In this document: one piece after another, positions 46,119 to 57,260 of the stretch
How the letters are laid out: each line of letters begins with the position of its first letter
Numbering within the stretch: position 1 is the stretch's first letter
Assembly: GCA_944472155.2 (NCBI GenBank)
Contig: OX235279.1
Location: forward strand, 157,688,199 to 157,752,198
DNA: 64,000 nucleotides
Reading direction: 5' to 3'
Source of the DNA: Trichobilharzia szidati
Lineage: Eukaryota; Platyhelminthes; Trematoda; Strigeidida; Schistosomatidae
Notes under the pieces: generated by a model
Database searches by the model: none
The model's input: only the letters and a program-made list of their open reading frames with translations
Told to the model about the DNA's origin: nothing
Program-made: the position numbers and the translations under genes

Positions 46119-46173
46119 GTTTGCAGTATAAAATGATATCATTCTATTTTCCAGGTCCTCATCAGCTGCAAAC
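46119..46173 (-). ncRNA. Hammerhead-like motif lacking stem II (left arm)
   Basis: Minus strand: GTTTGCAG and CTGCAAAC form an 8-bp stem I. CTGATGA follows exactly, then ggacctg, GAAA, and a stem III hairpin built on ATAGAATG/CATTTTAT before an ATA triplet. No pairing exists for stem II and one extra A follows GAAA, so activity is doubtful. Confidence 0.45.
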
Positions 46174-46358
46174 TACCTAAAAGTACAATGGTTATAAATA
46201 ATGACATTTCATACTTCAATGTTTGAAAGGTAATAAAGAAAACATTATAAGATGAAAGCATCCGAAATATAAGTATTACAATGTAATAATTTCTTTATTA
46301 ACCTTTCAAATATTGAAGTATGAAATGTCATTATTTATAACCATTGCAATTTCAGGTT

Positions 46359-46413
46359 GTTTGCAGCTGATGAGAACCTGTGAAATAGAATGATATCATT
46401 TTATACTGCAAAT
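46359..46413 (+). ncRNA. Hammerhead-like motif lacking stem II (right arm)
   Basis: Plus strand: GTTTGCAG pairs with CTGCAAAT as stem I. CTGATGA lies at 46367-46373, then gaacctgt, GAAA, and an 8-bp stem III ATAGAATG/CATTTTAT around an ATAT loop, then cleavage triplet ATA. Stem II is again missing. Confidence 0.45.
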
Positions 46414-46638
46414 CTGATCTTTCTTTCTTTATCGAAATTTATCAAGGGAACCAAATGTATGAAATTAATATTGTTAATAACAATAATTCTCGAATTATAA
46501 AACATACGACCTGATGTAGAGGGTTTTATCTAAAAGTAAGGCCTTTTTGCTCACTGATCTCTGAGTCTTTTGAGATTTATTATTATTGGCCATCTTTAAT
46601 CTACTATTTAGCTTTTGTTTTTTCTTAAAACAAATTAC

Positions 46639-46818
46639 CTTGTAATAAACGTATTTGACATTGATCAACCATATCTTTACAGTACTGAATAGTTTCTTTG
46701 ATGTTTAACCATTCAGGATATTTGGCTTTATAATTTTCTTTTAATGTTTGAATTTGTTTCAACAGATTATATTCTTCCTCTGTTATGATTGATTGATTTT
46801 CAACCGTTTGAATTAATC
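46639..46818 (-). CDS. Host exon c: kinesin-9-like coiled-coil exon
   Basis: Acceptor tgtgtattcag ends at 46819 and donor GTAATT starts at 46638. A 180-bp exon, phase 1 to phase 1. It encodes IITEEEYNLLKQIQTLKENY and IQYCKDMVDQCQIRLLQ, a heptad-like helical segment. An acidic helix followed by a VDQC-R-LL-EF-WY sequence across the next junction fits the conserved tail of KIF6/KIF9. No stop. The coding style differs clearly from the repeat debris around it. Confidence 0.8.
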
Positions 46819-46879
46819 CTGAATACACAAACAGAGATTCAATAGGCAAACAAATAATGTGACAGTCTTTTCTCCTGTT

Positions 46880-47415
46880 GTATGGTATAATAATGATGAG
46901 TGATATTAGATAGTTACAGCTAAGGAGGATGGATGTGAAGTCAATAGGTCAGGTTATAAACTTGCTGCGATTGAGATGGTTAGGACAAGTGTTGCGTATT
47001 TCAAACCACAGCCTTCTTCGACAAGCAAAGTTAGCTGACATAGGATTAAGTTAGAAAAGGGTTAGGTTAGGGGTGGTTAGTTAAAAATCTAGCGTCAATT
47101 CATCACATCTTTGACTGTTAATTTGACCCAACCAAGTGGGTGGGAGGGTGTAGACAGTAAGAACTAAAGGATTGACACTGATAATAGTGATATGGTTGAA
47201 TATCGTTCTCAGTAATGCAGATGCATTCACTCTTTGTAATCTCTCAGATGAATTGAATACTTATTCTTCTCTGCATAATTCTCCCTTCTACCTCTTGTTC
47301 GTTTGAGGTTGTTTTCCCCTTCTCCACCTTTATACGTAGTTTCATAAACGGCGGGATCTTGAACTGTTGAACTCTTGTGCAGAGTAATACGTTGAAAACG
47401 TATTCTCAGTCAGTC
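46880..47415 (+). mobile_element. LINE-B 3' fragment
   Basis: LRLRWLGQVLRIS and ADIG-like coding (46970-47050), the 'agatgcattcactctttgta' block, then the tail 'tcttgaactgttgaactctt' and 'aatacgttgaaaacg'. Homologous to 3400-3870. Confidence 0.7.
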
Positions 47416-47689
47416 AGTCTATCCGTTTTTTCAAGTGTCAACTTGAGAGAGAAGTCTCACCAGACAGACTAAACTTGAAGCTGGTGCAAGCGTTCTATGT
47501 CCTCCCAAACCTAACCCTATATGCTTACTTGCGTGGTTTCATCGAAAGACTTAAACACATTATGTGTTTACTGGCTTCCTGATAGGCATCTTTCATCCCC
47601 CAACACTATTCAACTTCGGATTGAACAAGAATTTTTATGATTTCAGAAATTAATAAGCTTATTTTTACTATGGTTTCATTCTGCGGGGT

Positions 47690-47760
47690 TAAGTTGCTAG
47701 CCCCATACCAAATCTTCCCTCTTTTCTGTACATAGTACCGACCAACAAAGTAGGAGAGGT
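47690..47760 (-). mobile_element. SINE-C fragment
   Basis: 'gctagccccataccaaatc' and 'ttccctcttttctg' match the SINE-C body at 7780-7840; the head is missing. Confidence 0.4.
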
Positions 47761-48955
47761 AAGAGTTACTTAGACATGAAAATTATACAAATGACTACTA
47801 TGTCCCATGAAAATATTCCAGTGGCTCCCTAATTCTAACTTCTGTCATTTCAACACTGCCAGTCAATTTGATCAGTGAGTATTTGCCTTCACATCCGATT
47901 TAGTGGATCCTACTAGTCGTGACTTCCCAGAAGAACTACAGGCGACTTCGTGCTGTAGTCACAGTCACTACTGAACACCAGATAAATTTATAAAATCGAT
48001 TAATGCATACCGGCAAATATGCTCTGTAATACCAGTGGGAATGAACAATTACAGATTAAAAGACGCATGCTGGCATTATGTAACATGTGTGAAATTATCT
48101 AATCAGTCTAAATTGTACAAAAGCTACTGGAAATAGGGTAATGTGTTCATATAAAATCATGTATGGGAAATACAGCATTATTAACAAATAATAAAAGTGA
48201 TTGCTGTGGTTATAAAATAACAATAATAATAAGCTAAAACAATAAAATGAAACAAAATTCTTGGCAAAAGTATCACTCTGGCCACTGTAAGGCAAGTGAG
48301 TACAAGTAACGCTTTTGAAGGCAGATATCTGATTTCAAGTGCCGAACAGTCAATGATTCAGCTGTGTACAAATGGCGTATTCAAAGCTTTTTCGTAATAA
48401 GTTGGTTAACTCTGCATGTATGACTGTTTCACAGTCATACAGGACTACTTGTTGTCAAGAGTTGACAAGGTACTAGAGTGTTCTGAAATGAGTTTACGGA
48501 CTCGACGCAGTATAAGGCCGACAAAATAAACTGTCAAATACACATTGCTGTGGCTAGAAGTGATATCCTGTTGTTAATGCATGAATGAAGTTCGCAAGGC
48601 GGCTGCCTGAAATACTTTTTTTATTCATACATTTTGGCAAGACGGCTTTCAAAAATTTCTGCTTCAACGTGATATCTAAACTGCAGGTTCATGAAGAGAG
48701 TTTTCTCACGAAGAAGTCGCAACCATATTTGGAAGGGGTTTTTCTCTTATCTCGGTGGATAGTCTTTAAACAAATTTTTCGAAACCTTATTTTCTAACTA
48801 GTGAAAGCTGATAAACTCTACAATTCAGGTTAGTTATTTTAGTATATTACTGCTATGCAATCACCGTTCCGACCAATTGTAACTAACATATTTTCTTCTA
48901 ACGAGATTGGACAATAAATTTTTGAAAGATTTAATTATTTTTGTCTTATTACCGT
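47761..48955. other. Unassigned interval
   Basis: AT-rich with no recognised gene or repeat. Confidence 0.35.
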
Positions 48956-48959
48956 TACA

Positions 48960-49560
48960 AACTCCCATCAGCACCTGCCCCCTTCACTGCCTTGATGCTG
49001 TATATCAGATGGCTATCTAGACAGGATAAGTATCAACGAACTGTTGTGGTGGCGAACCAGCCGCGCCATTTAAAAGATATCCAGAAGGAAAGGGGGGCCG
49101 ATACATTGGACATACGCTTGAGAGACACTCAAGTAGCATCATAATCCTAGCAGTTTGTCGAATGAAGCCCAAATGGGAAGGGTAGAGCTGAACATAAGTC
49201 GTAGGATGACAAAGAAGCGAAGTCATGCCAGGAAGGGAAGAAAGCAACTGGGCAGTCGTGGAGGTGACTGAATGTGTTGAGAGGGGAGAGATGGAATTGT
49301 TTGACTGAAGGTCTGTGCCCCAGTCGCAACACACGTCGGTGGCAGACCACACACATGTGCTCCACGTTCGATTTACGGCTACCAATGCACTACTCAACCT
49401 TGCTGAGACCGTAGTTAGCCACGCAGAGAGAAAGCTGGGCCTAAGACTAGCAACCCTACCTCACACGGAAACCAGCACATCTACTGAAACTTTTAAGTTC
49501 GCGAGGGAGGTTCTTTTATTCCACTCGGAACTCAAAGGAATGAAAATAAACCGTACTTAT
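48960..49560 (+). mobile_element. LINE-A C-terminal fragment, decayed
   Basis: 'gtatatcagatggctatcta' onward follows the order of the LINE-A C-terminus, with remnants of the IGHTLE-like and WNPNGK-like regions. It ends in 'ttccactcggaactcaaagg' near 49520-49545. The piece around 49320-49500 between these parts is unrecognised. Confidence 0.5.
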
Positions 49561-49634
49561 AAAGGGGTCGAATAACTATCTGAGTCTATAGATTCTCTTC
49601 GGTTGGTTAGACATTAATTATTGTTTATTTTATT

Positions 49635-50890
49635 ATTGATTTGGGTTCCTAGTGGAACATAGATCTTCAACAACAAATCTTCACTTTGTTCTATTCTCTG
49701 CTGTCCTCTTCAGCTGGATCTACGACTGTTCACAATCTCTCATCTGCTTCTTGCATGATGTTCTCCATGTCATCCTCACACCAACGACCCACTCGTCATT
49801 CTCCATTCGAATCTCACTTGACCGACGTTCTGGCGCGCGATGTCATTCGACAATTTCCTCAATGTATGCCCGATATATCTCCATTTTCTCCTACATATGT
49901 GGTTGGACGATTTCATAATGAGGTGACATGAGTTGTTGAACAGTAGGCGCTTGGTGGGTTTATTCCTCGCCAGCCAGAGTTCCTTGTTGCTAATTCTTTC
50001 AGGCTGGTAATTCGATCCTTAGTATGGAGCTAGTGAAGACATCTGCTGATAAAAGCCTGTAGCATTCTGTTGGAAATGCTTTTCATGATGCACTTATCAA
50101 GTTTCTGACCCGTATAGAAGCAGTGACTTACTTCACATTTGTGTTGAAAATCCGAATCTTGTTGTTTATGCTGAGTGAGTGGAGAAGATTTGCGAACCTA
50201 TTTCAGACTTGTGAAGGTGTATGTTGCCTTTCAGATTCTGACTGGTTGGCTTTGACATTTTCATCCGGTCCTCTGGCTATGCTTGAAACTATGCTTTCTA
50301 GAAAAGTTGGTGAAGTGACCTCTTTCAAGTTTCTCCTGTTGATGGTTATTAGTAAAGGTTATTGTTGCTTCCGGAGTTGTTTTGTTATATTTATCACCTC
50401 CATCTTCTCTACGTTCACTTGGGGTCCTGTCTTCACTGCCTGCCTCTTCAGTCAGTTTGTTGGTTTTCTGCTATAAGACAATGAGTTTTTGTGTGACAGA
50501 CATAAATCGTCCTCAAATTCAGACCTTCTAGAGTCTTCTTATCGGTAGTCCAGCGTATTCCTGTCTCCTCGCTCCTCACTCACAGTCTTCCGCATAATCC
50601 AGTACACCACTATTAGGAATATCATTGTGAGTGATAATAGGTAGCCAGCTTGTCTTACTGTTGTATCCATTCACTTTTAACGCCCACTGAGTCTTACGTT
50701 GTGGATCACCTGATACGCGGTAGTGTCATATAACTGTGGTTGAACGAGGTTGATAAAGACTAGGGCACCAAACGCTGTAGTGTAGAAGCAGTTTACAAAT
50801 TACTTTTCGGTCAATGCTGTCTGGTGAAGGCCCTTTCGAGGTCGATGAAGTTGAGGTAGAGAGAGGTTTGAATGCCATTCAATGCTTTGT
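49635..50890 (-). mobile_element. LINE-A 3' half
   Basis: The tail is at 49635-49670 (gttccactaggaacccaaat on the minus strand). The C-terminus, polyglutamine-equivalent region, motif C area (about 50510) and motif B follow. It ends at motif A and the WQS-like stretch near 50820-50890. No complete frame. Confidence 0.7.
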
Positions 50891-51284
50891 TTTAAATTAC
50901 CTCTATCTTTTTTCACATGGTTATTCCAACTCCATCGTCATAATAATAATTATTATTATTACAATTTTTTGAATGGTTATTAAACAGTTGGATTATTGAT
51001 TCATTATTACTAGAAAAATATTTATTTTATCTGAAATGAAATCTGTAATAAGCGATAAGATCTCTCGAGGGGTGGGTGATGGCTGGAAACAGATGAAAAA
51101 ACTGGATTGTATTTAGGACAGTAACAGTCCTACTAATTTCTCTAACTCTAAAAATGTAGTTTAGAGGAATATTTATACTGGATTAGCGAATTTTTCTTTG
51201 CAAGACAGATGAAAAGAGGAACCAACAAATATTTATGCATTTTCAATTTAGATTTCATCAGTAAGTGACGTCATCAGTTAGAGA

Positions 51285-51420
51285 ATCACTGAAAACCCAC
51301 GGAGCATCGGACAGCTGTTGTTTCATGCTGGTTTGCGATGGTTCAGTCGAGAATCAAACTGGTTGAGTGGTTGGTAGGCACTCTACTGTTGATCTACTGA
51401 TGTGGTCTCACTACGTACTG
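51285..51420 (-). mobile_element. Sm-alpha-like SINE fragment
   Basis: The minus strand carries gcatgaaacaacagctgtcc, the GAAA, stem III and GTC side of an Sm-alpha-type hammerhead. Upstream is a decayed tRNA-like part ('tttgattctcgactgaacc'). The CTGATGA side is not recognisable. Confidence 0.45.
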
Positions 51421-51799
51421 ATCAAATAAACTGGAATGTTAGAGTGTTAAGTTTGCGGGGATTGGAATGACTTCAGAGTTAGAATTCGTTACTAACTGAC
51501 TGTTCAAAATTAGTAAGCATTGATCGGTTAGCTTTAGCAACTTCTCTGAAAATGTGTACTTCATTAACTTAAATACTGGATTTTTTCTACCAATCGACTT
51601 CAAGATTTCAAACATCTTATTCCGTTTTAATCATTCAGTAGTTTTTTTTGGAGGAAAAGAAAGTATATCTATATCGGGCGAGTGGCGTTTTTTTATTTTC
51701 AAAACCAAGGACCCCAGGCATTGCGGTGAATTAGCCAATAACAAGCTATCGCCTAACCAACTACGTTTCGTATCCTGTTTGTCAGTCATCTCATTTCCA

Positions 51800-52210
51800 T
51801 CAGTATGGAGGCCGAGAAAGCAATCGACTGTCGGTGATGCAAGCACCAAGTCTCCTTTTAGCTGTTTCTACGGATGTTATCAGGCTGTCATCTCTCCATC
51901 AAGCGATCTCCTCTATGTCACCGTCAGCCATGTAGCCAACTCATTCTGTATTCCGGCCTCGCTAGATGACCTGGAGTCTGATTTCATTCAAGGGTTTCGA
52001 CAGGGTATTTCTAATCCATCTCCAATTCTTTCAGTATGTTTGTTGGAAGCTCAAGCCCTTTGTTGGTAGTCATCTTTGGGCGACTATCTGATGTTGAATG
52101 CGGAGCCAGTGTAGGTAGAATTTTGAAAAAAAAATCAACAGTAGCCTGCAGGAAATGCTATTGGTGGCACAAAAGTTTCTGAAACCTATTTATATAGAGA
52201 GAATTGACAT
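51800..52210 (-). mobile_element. LINE-A C-terminal fragment, decayed
   Basis: Same order as 5640-5960 on the minus strand ('aactcattctgtattcc', 'tttgttggtagtcatctttg', 'ctgcaggaaatgctattggt'). A large plus-strand open frame here (51554-52069) is an antisense shadow of this repeat. Confidence 0.5.
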
Positions 52211-52279
52211 TAGTGTCGAAAATGTGAATTATAGTGCACTAGATTTCCAGACATATTACAGATTAATAAAGATTTGTCT

Positions 52280-52560
52280 TGCCTTAGCAGTAAGTATGCA
52301 GGATGAAATGGAGGTGAACTGGATATATGTTGAGGAAGCATTCAGGTGGCAAAATATGCCAGGCAGGTTGTCCAGGCAAAAAAAACCGAATGGGAAGCAA
52401 AGATTTGAGCATGGGACAAAGAATGACACAGTATAGAGGAAATTTCAGCTTATGGGCAATCATAGAGTCAGCTGAAAGTGATCACAAACGATTGAGCTGG
52501 ATGGAGGTGTGTCGGTGAAGCCCAATGTTTCATTCAGAACTCAATGAATAAGTGAATGAA
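52280..52560 (+). mobile_element. LINE-A C-terminal fragment, decayed
   Basis: 'aggatgaaatggaggtgaac' through 'aaaccgaatgggaagc' and 'gaagcccaatgtttcattca' matches the LINE-A C-terminus and tail. It lies next to 51800-52210 in opposite orientation. Confidence 0.55.
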
Positions 52561-52597
52561 TGACTGAAAAATAACAATAATAATAAATGTTAATCAC

Positions 52598-52720
52598 CTT
52601 GTAATTCTCTTTCTGTCTTCAATTTGTTCACTTGCTCTTGTAATTCAGTCATTTGAGACTTAATGTGATTAATATCTTGAGCAATTTTTAATCCTTCTTC
52701 ATGTTTTTCTTTTAGTAAGC
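52598..52720 (-). CDS. Host exon b: kinesin-9-like coiled-coil exon
   Basis: Acceptor ttctgtcaag ends at 52721 and donor GTGATT starts at 52597. A 123-bp exon, phase 1 to phase 1. It encodes LLKEKHEEGLKIAQDINHIK and MTELQEQVNKLKTERELQ, a strongly heptad-patterned coiled coil. The phase fits the exons on both sides (NK-S-LLKEKHEEG upstream, ERELQ-G-LIQTVEN downstream). It begins within 40 bp of LINE-A debris. Confidence 0.75.
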
Positions 52721-52959
52721 CTTGACAGAAAAAGACAGAGGAACAGAGGGAGAGAGGAAGAAGTATAAAAAAAATGCTTCTTCGACCCGTTGATCTCCAT
52801 TACACTATTTTATACTTCATATGTCATGACTTAATAGACACATATAAACCCTGTGTGCCTAGAGTGGGGAGTGAGGTTATTACTTCCTTATAGGTTGCTG
52901 ACACAAGAAGTACCAATGAGCACAAAGCTTAGCTGCCTAAAATAAACTGACACATCACT

Positions 52960-53610
52960 TTGAGGTTAGGCGAAGAGTGCTAGGTAAGGAGGGCAAGTCA
53001 TTCGAAGAGGTTTCGAAGCTACACACGCGTTGGTGGCACAGTGGTTAGGACTCTCCCCGACCGTGCACATGGTCCGGGGTTCGATCCCCTGCCGACGCAC
53101 ACCCGATATCTATGGTCGGCCTGTAAATTTGGGCTACCGATATCCATGCTGAAAATTCCATACTTGTAATCAAAATACGGTGTGGAATCAAGCTGTAATC
53201 AAAATAAAATAAATAAATAAAAATACACCCAGGGAGATGGCTATGAAATGTGGTTAAACCAAAACGTGGGATGAATCCATAAAATCTTTGGCAGTCGGTT
53301 TGAGCGAGCCACGTAGGGAGGTGTAGACTTGCTGGTTGAGGTCCTCGTGATGGTAAAAACCGGTGGCTGGAGACAATTGGTGGGTGATATAGCTCAAACT
53401 CATTGTTCTCAATGGCGCAGATGCATCTCCTCTTTGTGATCCAGCAAATCCAAAAAATCCATGTTACTATTCTTTCCCTCGCAAATTTCTCATTTTTATT
53501 CTTTTGAGTCTCTTTTCTCTTATTTTATCGATCTTTGTAGGCTAAATGGAGTGTGGCAACTTGAAATGGTGCACTTCTGTGGAAAGTTCTGTATTGAAAC
53601 TCAATCTGTC
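52960..53610 (+). mobile_element. LINE-B 3' fragment split by SINE-A
   Basis: 'gaggttaggcgaagagtgct' and VLGKEG-like coding lie before the SINE. 'aaacgtgggatgaatccata', 'gcagatgcatctcctctttg' and the tail 'tggcaacttgaaatggtgc' follow it. Confidence 0.7.
53025..53223 (+). mobile_element. SINE-A (tRNA-derived), full copy
   Basis: Head gttggtggcacagtggttag, B-box-like 'ggggttcgatcccc', then 'acccgatatctatggtcggc', 'ccgatatccatgctgaaaat', 'tacggtgtggaatcaagct' and an AAATA-rich tail. A short repeat 'tacac' at 53020-53024 and 53224-53228 may be the target duplication. The best-preserved member in the window. Confidence 0.85.
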
Positions 53611-53689
53611 GGCCAGTTTTCACTAGACTACGCGTGATATACGGGATAGAGACCGTTTGATTTGTTGGAAACCTGTGATATGAATAAAA

Positions 53690-54130
53690 GAAGCTAGGAT
53701 TACTACTTATTCCTTCCATCCCGAGTGGAAAAATGAGCTTCACTGGAACACCACCATTCCACTGGGATGCCTAAAATTACTCACAGCCTGCTCCATAATT
53801 CTCCAAAAGCTTCCATTCCTTCTTCACTTGATCTTCTGTATGTCACCATTGGAAACATGTCCAACTCGTCGTTTCCCTATCAGGTTCAACTCTTGCATCT
53901 GCCTGGGGTGGAATGTCACTTGAAGGTTTCCTCAGAATAAACATTCAATCCATCTCCAAATTCTTCTGCATATTTGAATAGGGAGGGGTTCTAAGCTTAT
54001 TGGCTGTCACAATATGTTGTTGCTTAACCTTCCTTTAATATCACACGACGATACCTGCACTGATGAAAGTCTAAAGTGGTCTGTCTGAAGTGCATTTGGT
54101 GCTACAGGACTCCGTAGGTCCCCCTACATT
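53690..54130 (-). mobile_element. LINE-A C-terminal fragment
   Basis: Begins with the reverse-complement tail ('atcccgagtggaaaaatgag') and continues through C-terminal coding on the minus strand ('caactcgtcgtttccctatc', 'atctccaaattcttctgc'). Confidence 0.6.
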
Positions 54131-54639
54131 TAACTAAAAGATAGAATCAATCTAACGCACTAACGCCATTACATCTGTTCAGTTTGGTTTTATCATCAAA
54201 CTGGATAGCTTCTAGTTTACTCAATTTGAACTGCAGTCAGTTAGCAGGTAAATAAAGACTGTGAAAATGATATCCATATCATCTTGTTTAGCCAATCAAT
54301 TGAATACTATGCAGACAGATTCTTACTGGAATTTAATCGAATAGTTAGTTTTCTACACTAGCCCTCAATAAATACTATCGCTATATCAGCCAGTTCAATA
54401 GGAACTAGGCGATATGTCACCTAACAGTTGCAGAGTAAACGGTTTCTACTTTCTGCTTACCCACAGACTGCGGGAACTGGTTACTTCCTGTAGTAATTGA
54501 AAGAATATTGCTTTCACGTGACCTCAGGGTTTAGAATACACAAATGTTTGAAGTTGTCAGATAAGCGACAGATAATAAATAGTCTACCAATCAAATAGCA
54601 ATTCCTGTATGTTAACTATTACCAACAGTTATTCAATAT

Positions 54640-54745
54640 TATAAAAGTTTTTGCATTTCCCCAATGAATGAAAAATAAGGCAATATTGTTTTTACTGACG
54701 TTTTGCTATTTAATGTTGCTAATAGTTTTATCAATTACTAGCATG
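54640..54745 (-). mobile_element. PLE terminal repeat with hammerhead-like motif
   Basis: Minus strand 54740-54693: TTGATAA (box), CTATT/AATAG stem II, AAAAC directly followed by GTC, then agtaaaaac. 'ttttcattcattggggaaa' follows. Same family as 57173-57350 and 10690-10835. Three invariant core positions are changed. Confidence 0.55.
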
Positions 54746-55124
54746 GCGTGTGCGCTACTAACAAGATTTATCAGTAGTATATAAAGAGAGGTTCATCGGT
54801 ATAAAGAATAACAAATAGCAAGGAGGTAGATTTGACTTCAGAGAAAGTAAAAGAATTCAGCGTTGTGGAGAAACATAGCAGACGTGAAAGGAACACAGAG
54901 AAACACAATACGAAGGGAAGACAGAAGTAGCACAACACAGAAGATCTGTGCAAATGACGACTTGCCGATAAGGCGTACATAGTTTCGTTGTATAGCGATG
55001 TCGAATTCCAAATAAACATTCCTCTAGCAAGTCTCTTGTCTTCTATCACTACACTAGAATCAGAGAAAGTTGTATTAGAAAGGTGTCCACTGGACACCAG
55101 TGAAATAATTAAAACCTTATGATT

Positions 55125-55390
55125 CTTGGTATTAGATGGTTGCAGGCAATCGGCAGGAAGCCTTGGACCTAGGTTTCGTGCTAGTTGGCACTCGCCAGTC
55201 AGCATGGTGTATCTGCAACCTTGAAGGAACTCATGTCCCTTCTGAGATTCGAACCCGCGTCACCCAGTGCTACCAGCAGTCAGAGATGTTACCATTGAGC
55301 TATTTGAGCTCGTGACTGACCTCCAGTAGCACTGTAGTTGATACTTTGATTGGACACTAGTAACTAGTGCGATGTGTCTAGTCCTTTCTT
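55125..55390 (-). mobile_element. Hammerhead SINE (351-bp family), ribozyme disrupted
   Basis: tRNA-like part at 55245-55325 (minus strand). The hammerhead region at 55160-55206 retains stem II GTGC/GCAC, GAAA, CCTAGG and GTC. The CTGATGA box is replaced by a longer 'ctgactggcga' and stem I is broken. Confidence 0.75.
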
Positions 55391-55562
55391 TGGTGCTAGT
55401 TGCCTCCAACTATCTAATATTATCAAGTCAATTTGCACCGTGATGGCAAGCTACCTAGAATGGTGGCCACATTGCAAACATGACTGATAGAATTCAGTCT
55501 GCACCGAAGATGGGACTAGACACATTACACTGGTTACTGACTAGTGTGCAATCAAAAATACC
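55391..55562 (+). mobile_element. Hammerhead SINE 3' part, opposite orientation
   Basis: Plus-strand 'gttgcctccaactatctaat', 'tggtggccacattgcaaaca', 'agactagtgtgcaatcaaaa'-like blocks match the 3' half of the unit. It forms an inverted pair with the copy at 55125-55390. Confidence 0.7.
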
Positions 55563-55954
55563 TTAAGATTCTGTCTGAAAACTAATTATTTTGCAATAAT
55601 GGCCAGTTATACGGCGGATACATATTTACTTAGAATAAGAGATTAGTTATTAGGTGATAGAATAAATAGTATTTGTGTGACAAACGTGCTAGGCTGAATT
55701 CAATTACAATTCAATTACTCCACATTCTAAAAATCTATTATGACTAATCTGTTATTCTAAGTAAGTACCCGCCTCATAAATGGTCATTCATGTAACGACA
55801 ACAAATATTATATTTTACAATTGTAAGAACCTGGAGAGAAGAATTTACTGAAAAGAATATTTTTTTCATTCAGATTAACTTTCAGTTCACGAGATGGGTT
55901 TATTTCACACTAATAAATCTTATAATTATTTTACATTTCAAGGAAATTAATATA

Positions 55955-57260
55955 GACAGACAAATGGTGTAGCTACGGGACCACCAGTTTCCCCAACAGT
56001 CAGTGATCTTTTCATGAATACATTTGAAGATACCACCTTTTTAAAAACACATGCACCTTAAATATGGCTACCATAGGCTGATGGTACTTTCATTGTACTA
56101 AAACTGGAAAAACTGAACTATCTATCTGCCAGGATTCAGTTTACTTAGAAAACAGAAACAGATTTCGGTGAGCTACCTTTTCGAGATTGCCTATTTAAGA
56201 GGAAGGAAAGCAGATGTTTTAGTGTATCTAAATTCAGGAAGAAAACACACTCCAACAAATATTTAGACTTGGGGTCATCATACCTCATCAGCGCAAAGGT
56301 ATTATTTATTTGAAATCATCTTAGACGAGCACACTCTTTGATAACAGACGAGAAAGAAAAAGAAGAAATATTAAACACTACTGAAATTCTTAAGTGCAAT
56401 AACTACCCAAGAAACTTCATCACCAAAGTCAACGCCAACATTAAACATGTTCGAAAACGAATTCCGAAGGCATGGGCCTCAACAATTGTCATTCCATATA
56501 GTGTGGAGACATCAGACGATATCAAAAGAATACTCAATAAGTTTGACATCAGAGTTTTCTTCAAAATATCAGACACACTGAGAAACAAACTTGTCCATAT
56601 AAAAGACAATTCCCTAAAGAGTCTCTATCTAATTGTGTCTGTAAAATAAAATACTTGGAATGTGATGCGATATACATTGGACACACATCGACAGAAATAA
56701 AATTAAAAGGAATGAACACTGTAGAGCATCTGATCGACCACTGAGAAATCAAGTTGAATTAGAAAAGCTTGAAAAATCATCATCAGTCTACGTGCTGTAG
56801 AATCAGGCCACGAAGTTGGTTTTTACAATATTGGAATCATTCAGAAAAATGTCAGAAATCATTAAGCGCTTCATGTCTAATGGAATCCGAATTATCTGAT
56901 TAGGAATGATGGACTCAATCAGAATTTGACCTGGCTCCAACACACCTGCCCCCTTAACTGATAAAATCAACAGAAATGTGATAAGCAATTTAAGTATGCA
57001 GTCACATGCTGTTTTTTATAATTTCATACGCTTATCAAATCCAACAATCCACACATAGTTTTGTTATTTTTACCAATTGGCCAACTTGACAATGCGAAAA
57101 TGACCCCATGCTGATGAACGATGATTAAGTTGTTATATATAAATTGAGATTTTGTAAATTCTGTTTTAATAATACTTTGATAAAGCTGTTAGTACTGCAT
57201 AGCAAAACGTCAGTAAAGAGAAAATTATCGTTTTGTTTTTCCACTCATTGAGAAATACAG
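55955..57260 (+). mobile_element. Penelope-like element with RT, linker, GIY-YIG and hammerhead-like 3' region
   Basis: Order on the plus strand: QTNGVATGPPVSPTVSDLFM (from about 55962), a decayed motif C (ADGTFIVLKLEK), FRKKTHSNKYLDLGSSYLIS (about 56240) and NYPRNFITKVNANIKHVRK. Then come SDDIKRILNKFDIRVFF, LRNKLVHIKDN, KIKYLECDAIYIGHTSTEIK (GIY-YIG, about 56641-56700) and HLIDH. About 450 bp later lies a hammerhead-like terminal segment. Stops and at least one frameshift (near 56640). The GIY-YIG signature itself is intact. Confidence 0.8.
57173..57216 (+). ncRNA. Hammerhead-like motif in PLE terminal region, decayed core
   Basis: TACT (57173-57176) pairs with AGTA (57212-57215) as stem I. 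The box is TTGATAA (57177-57183) for CTGATGA. GCTGT/ATAGC form stem II. AAAAC (57204-57208) stands for GAAAC, followed directly by GTC (57209-57211). Three core substitutions predict no activity. Confidence 0.55.

Larger units (their letters stand above)
46100..46436. repeat. Palindrome: 143-bp arms, about 46-bp loop
   Basis: Left arm 46100-46242 and right arm 46289-46436 are inverted copies with few mismatches. Each arm carries a hammerhead-like motif. It lies about 200 bp downstream of a host exon, inside the intron. Confidence 0.85.

Noticed and set aside
51554..52069. 171-codon open frame as a candidate gene
   Set aside because: It overlaps a minus-strand LINE-A C-terminal relic; the frame is an antisense shadow.
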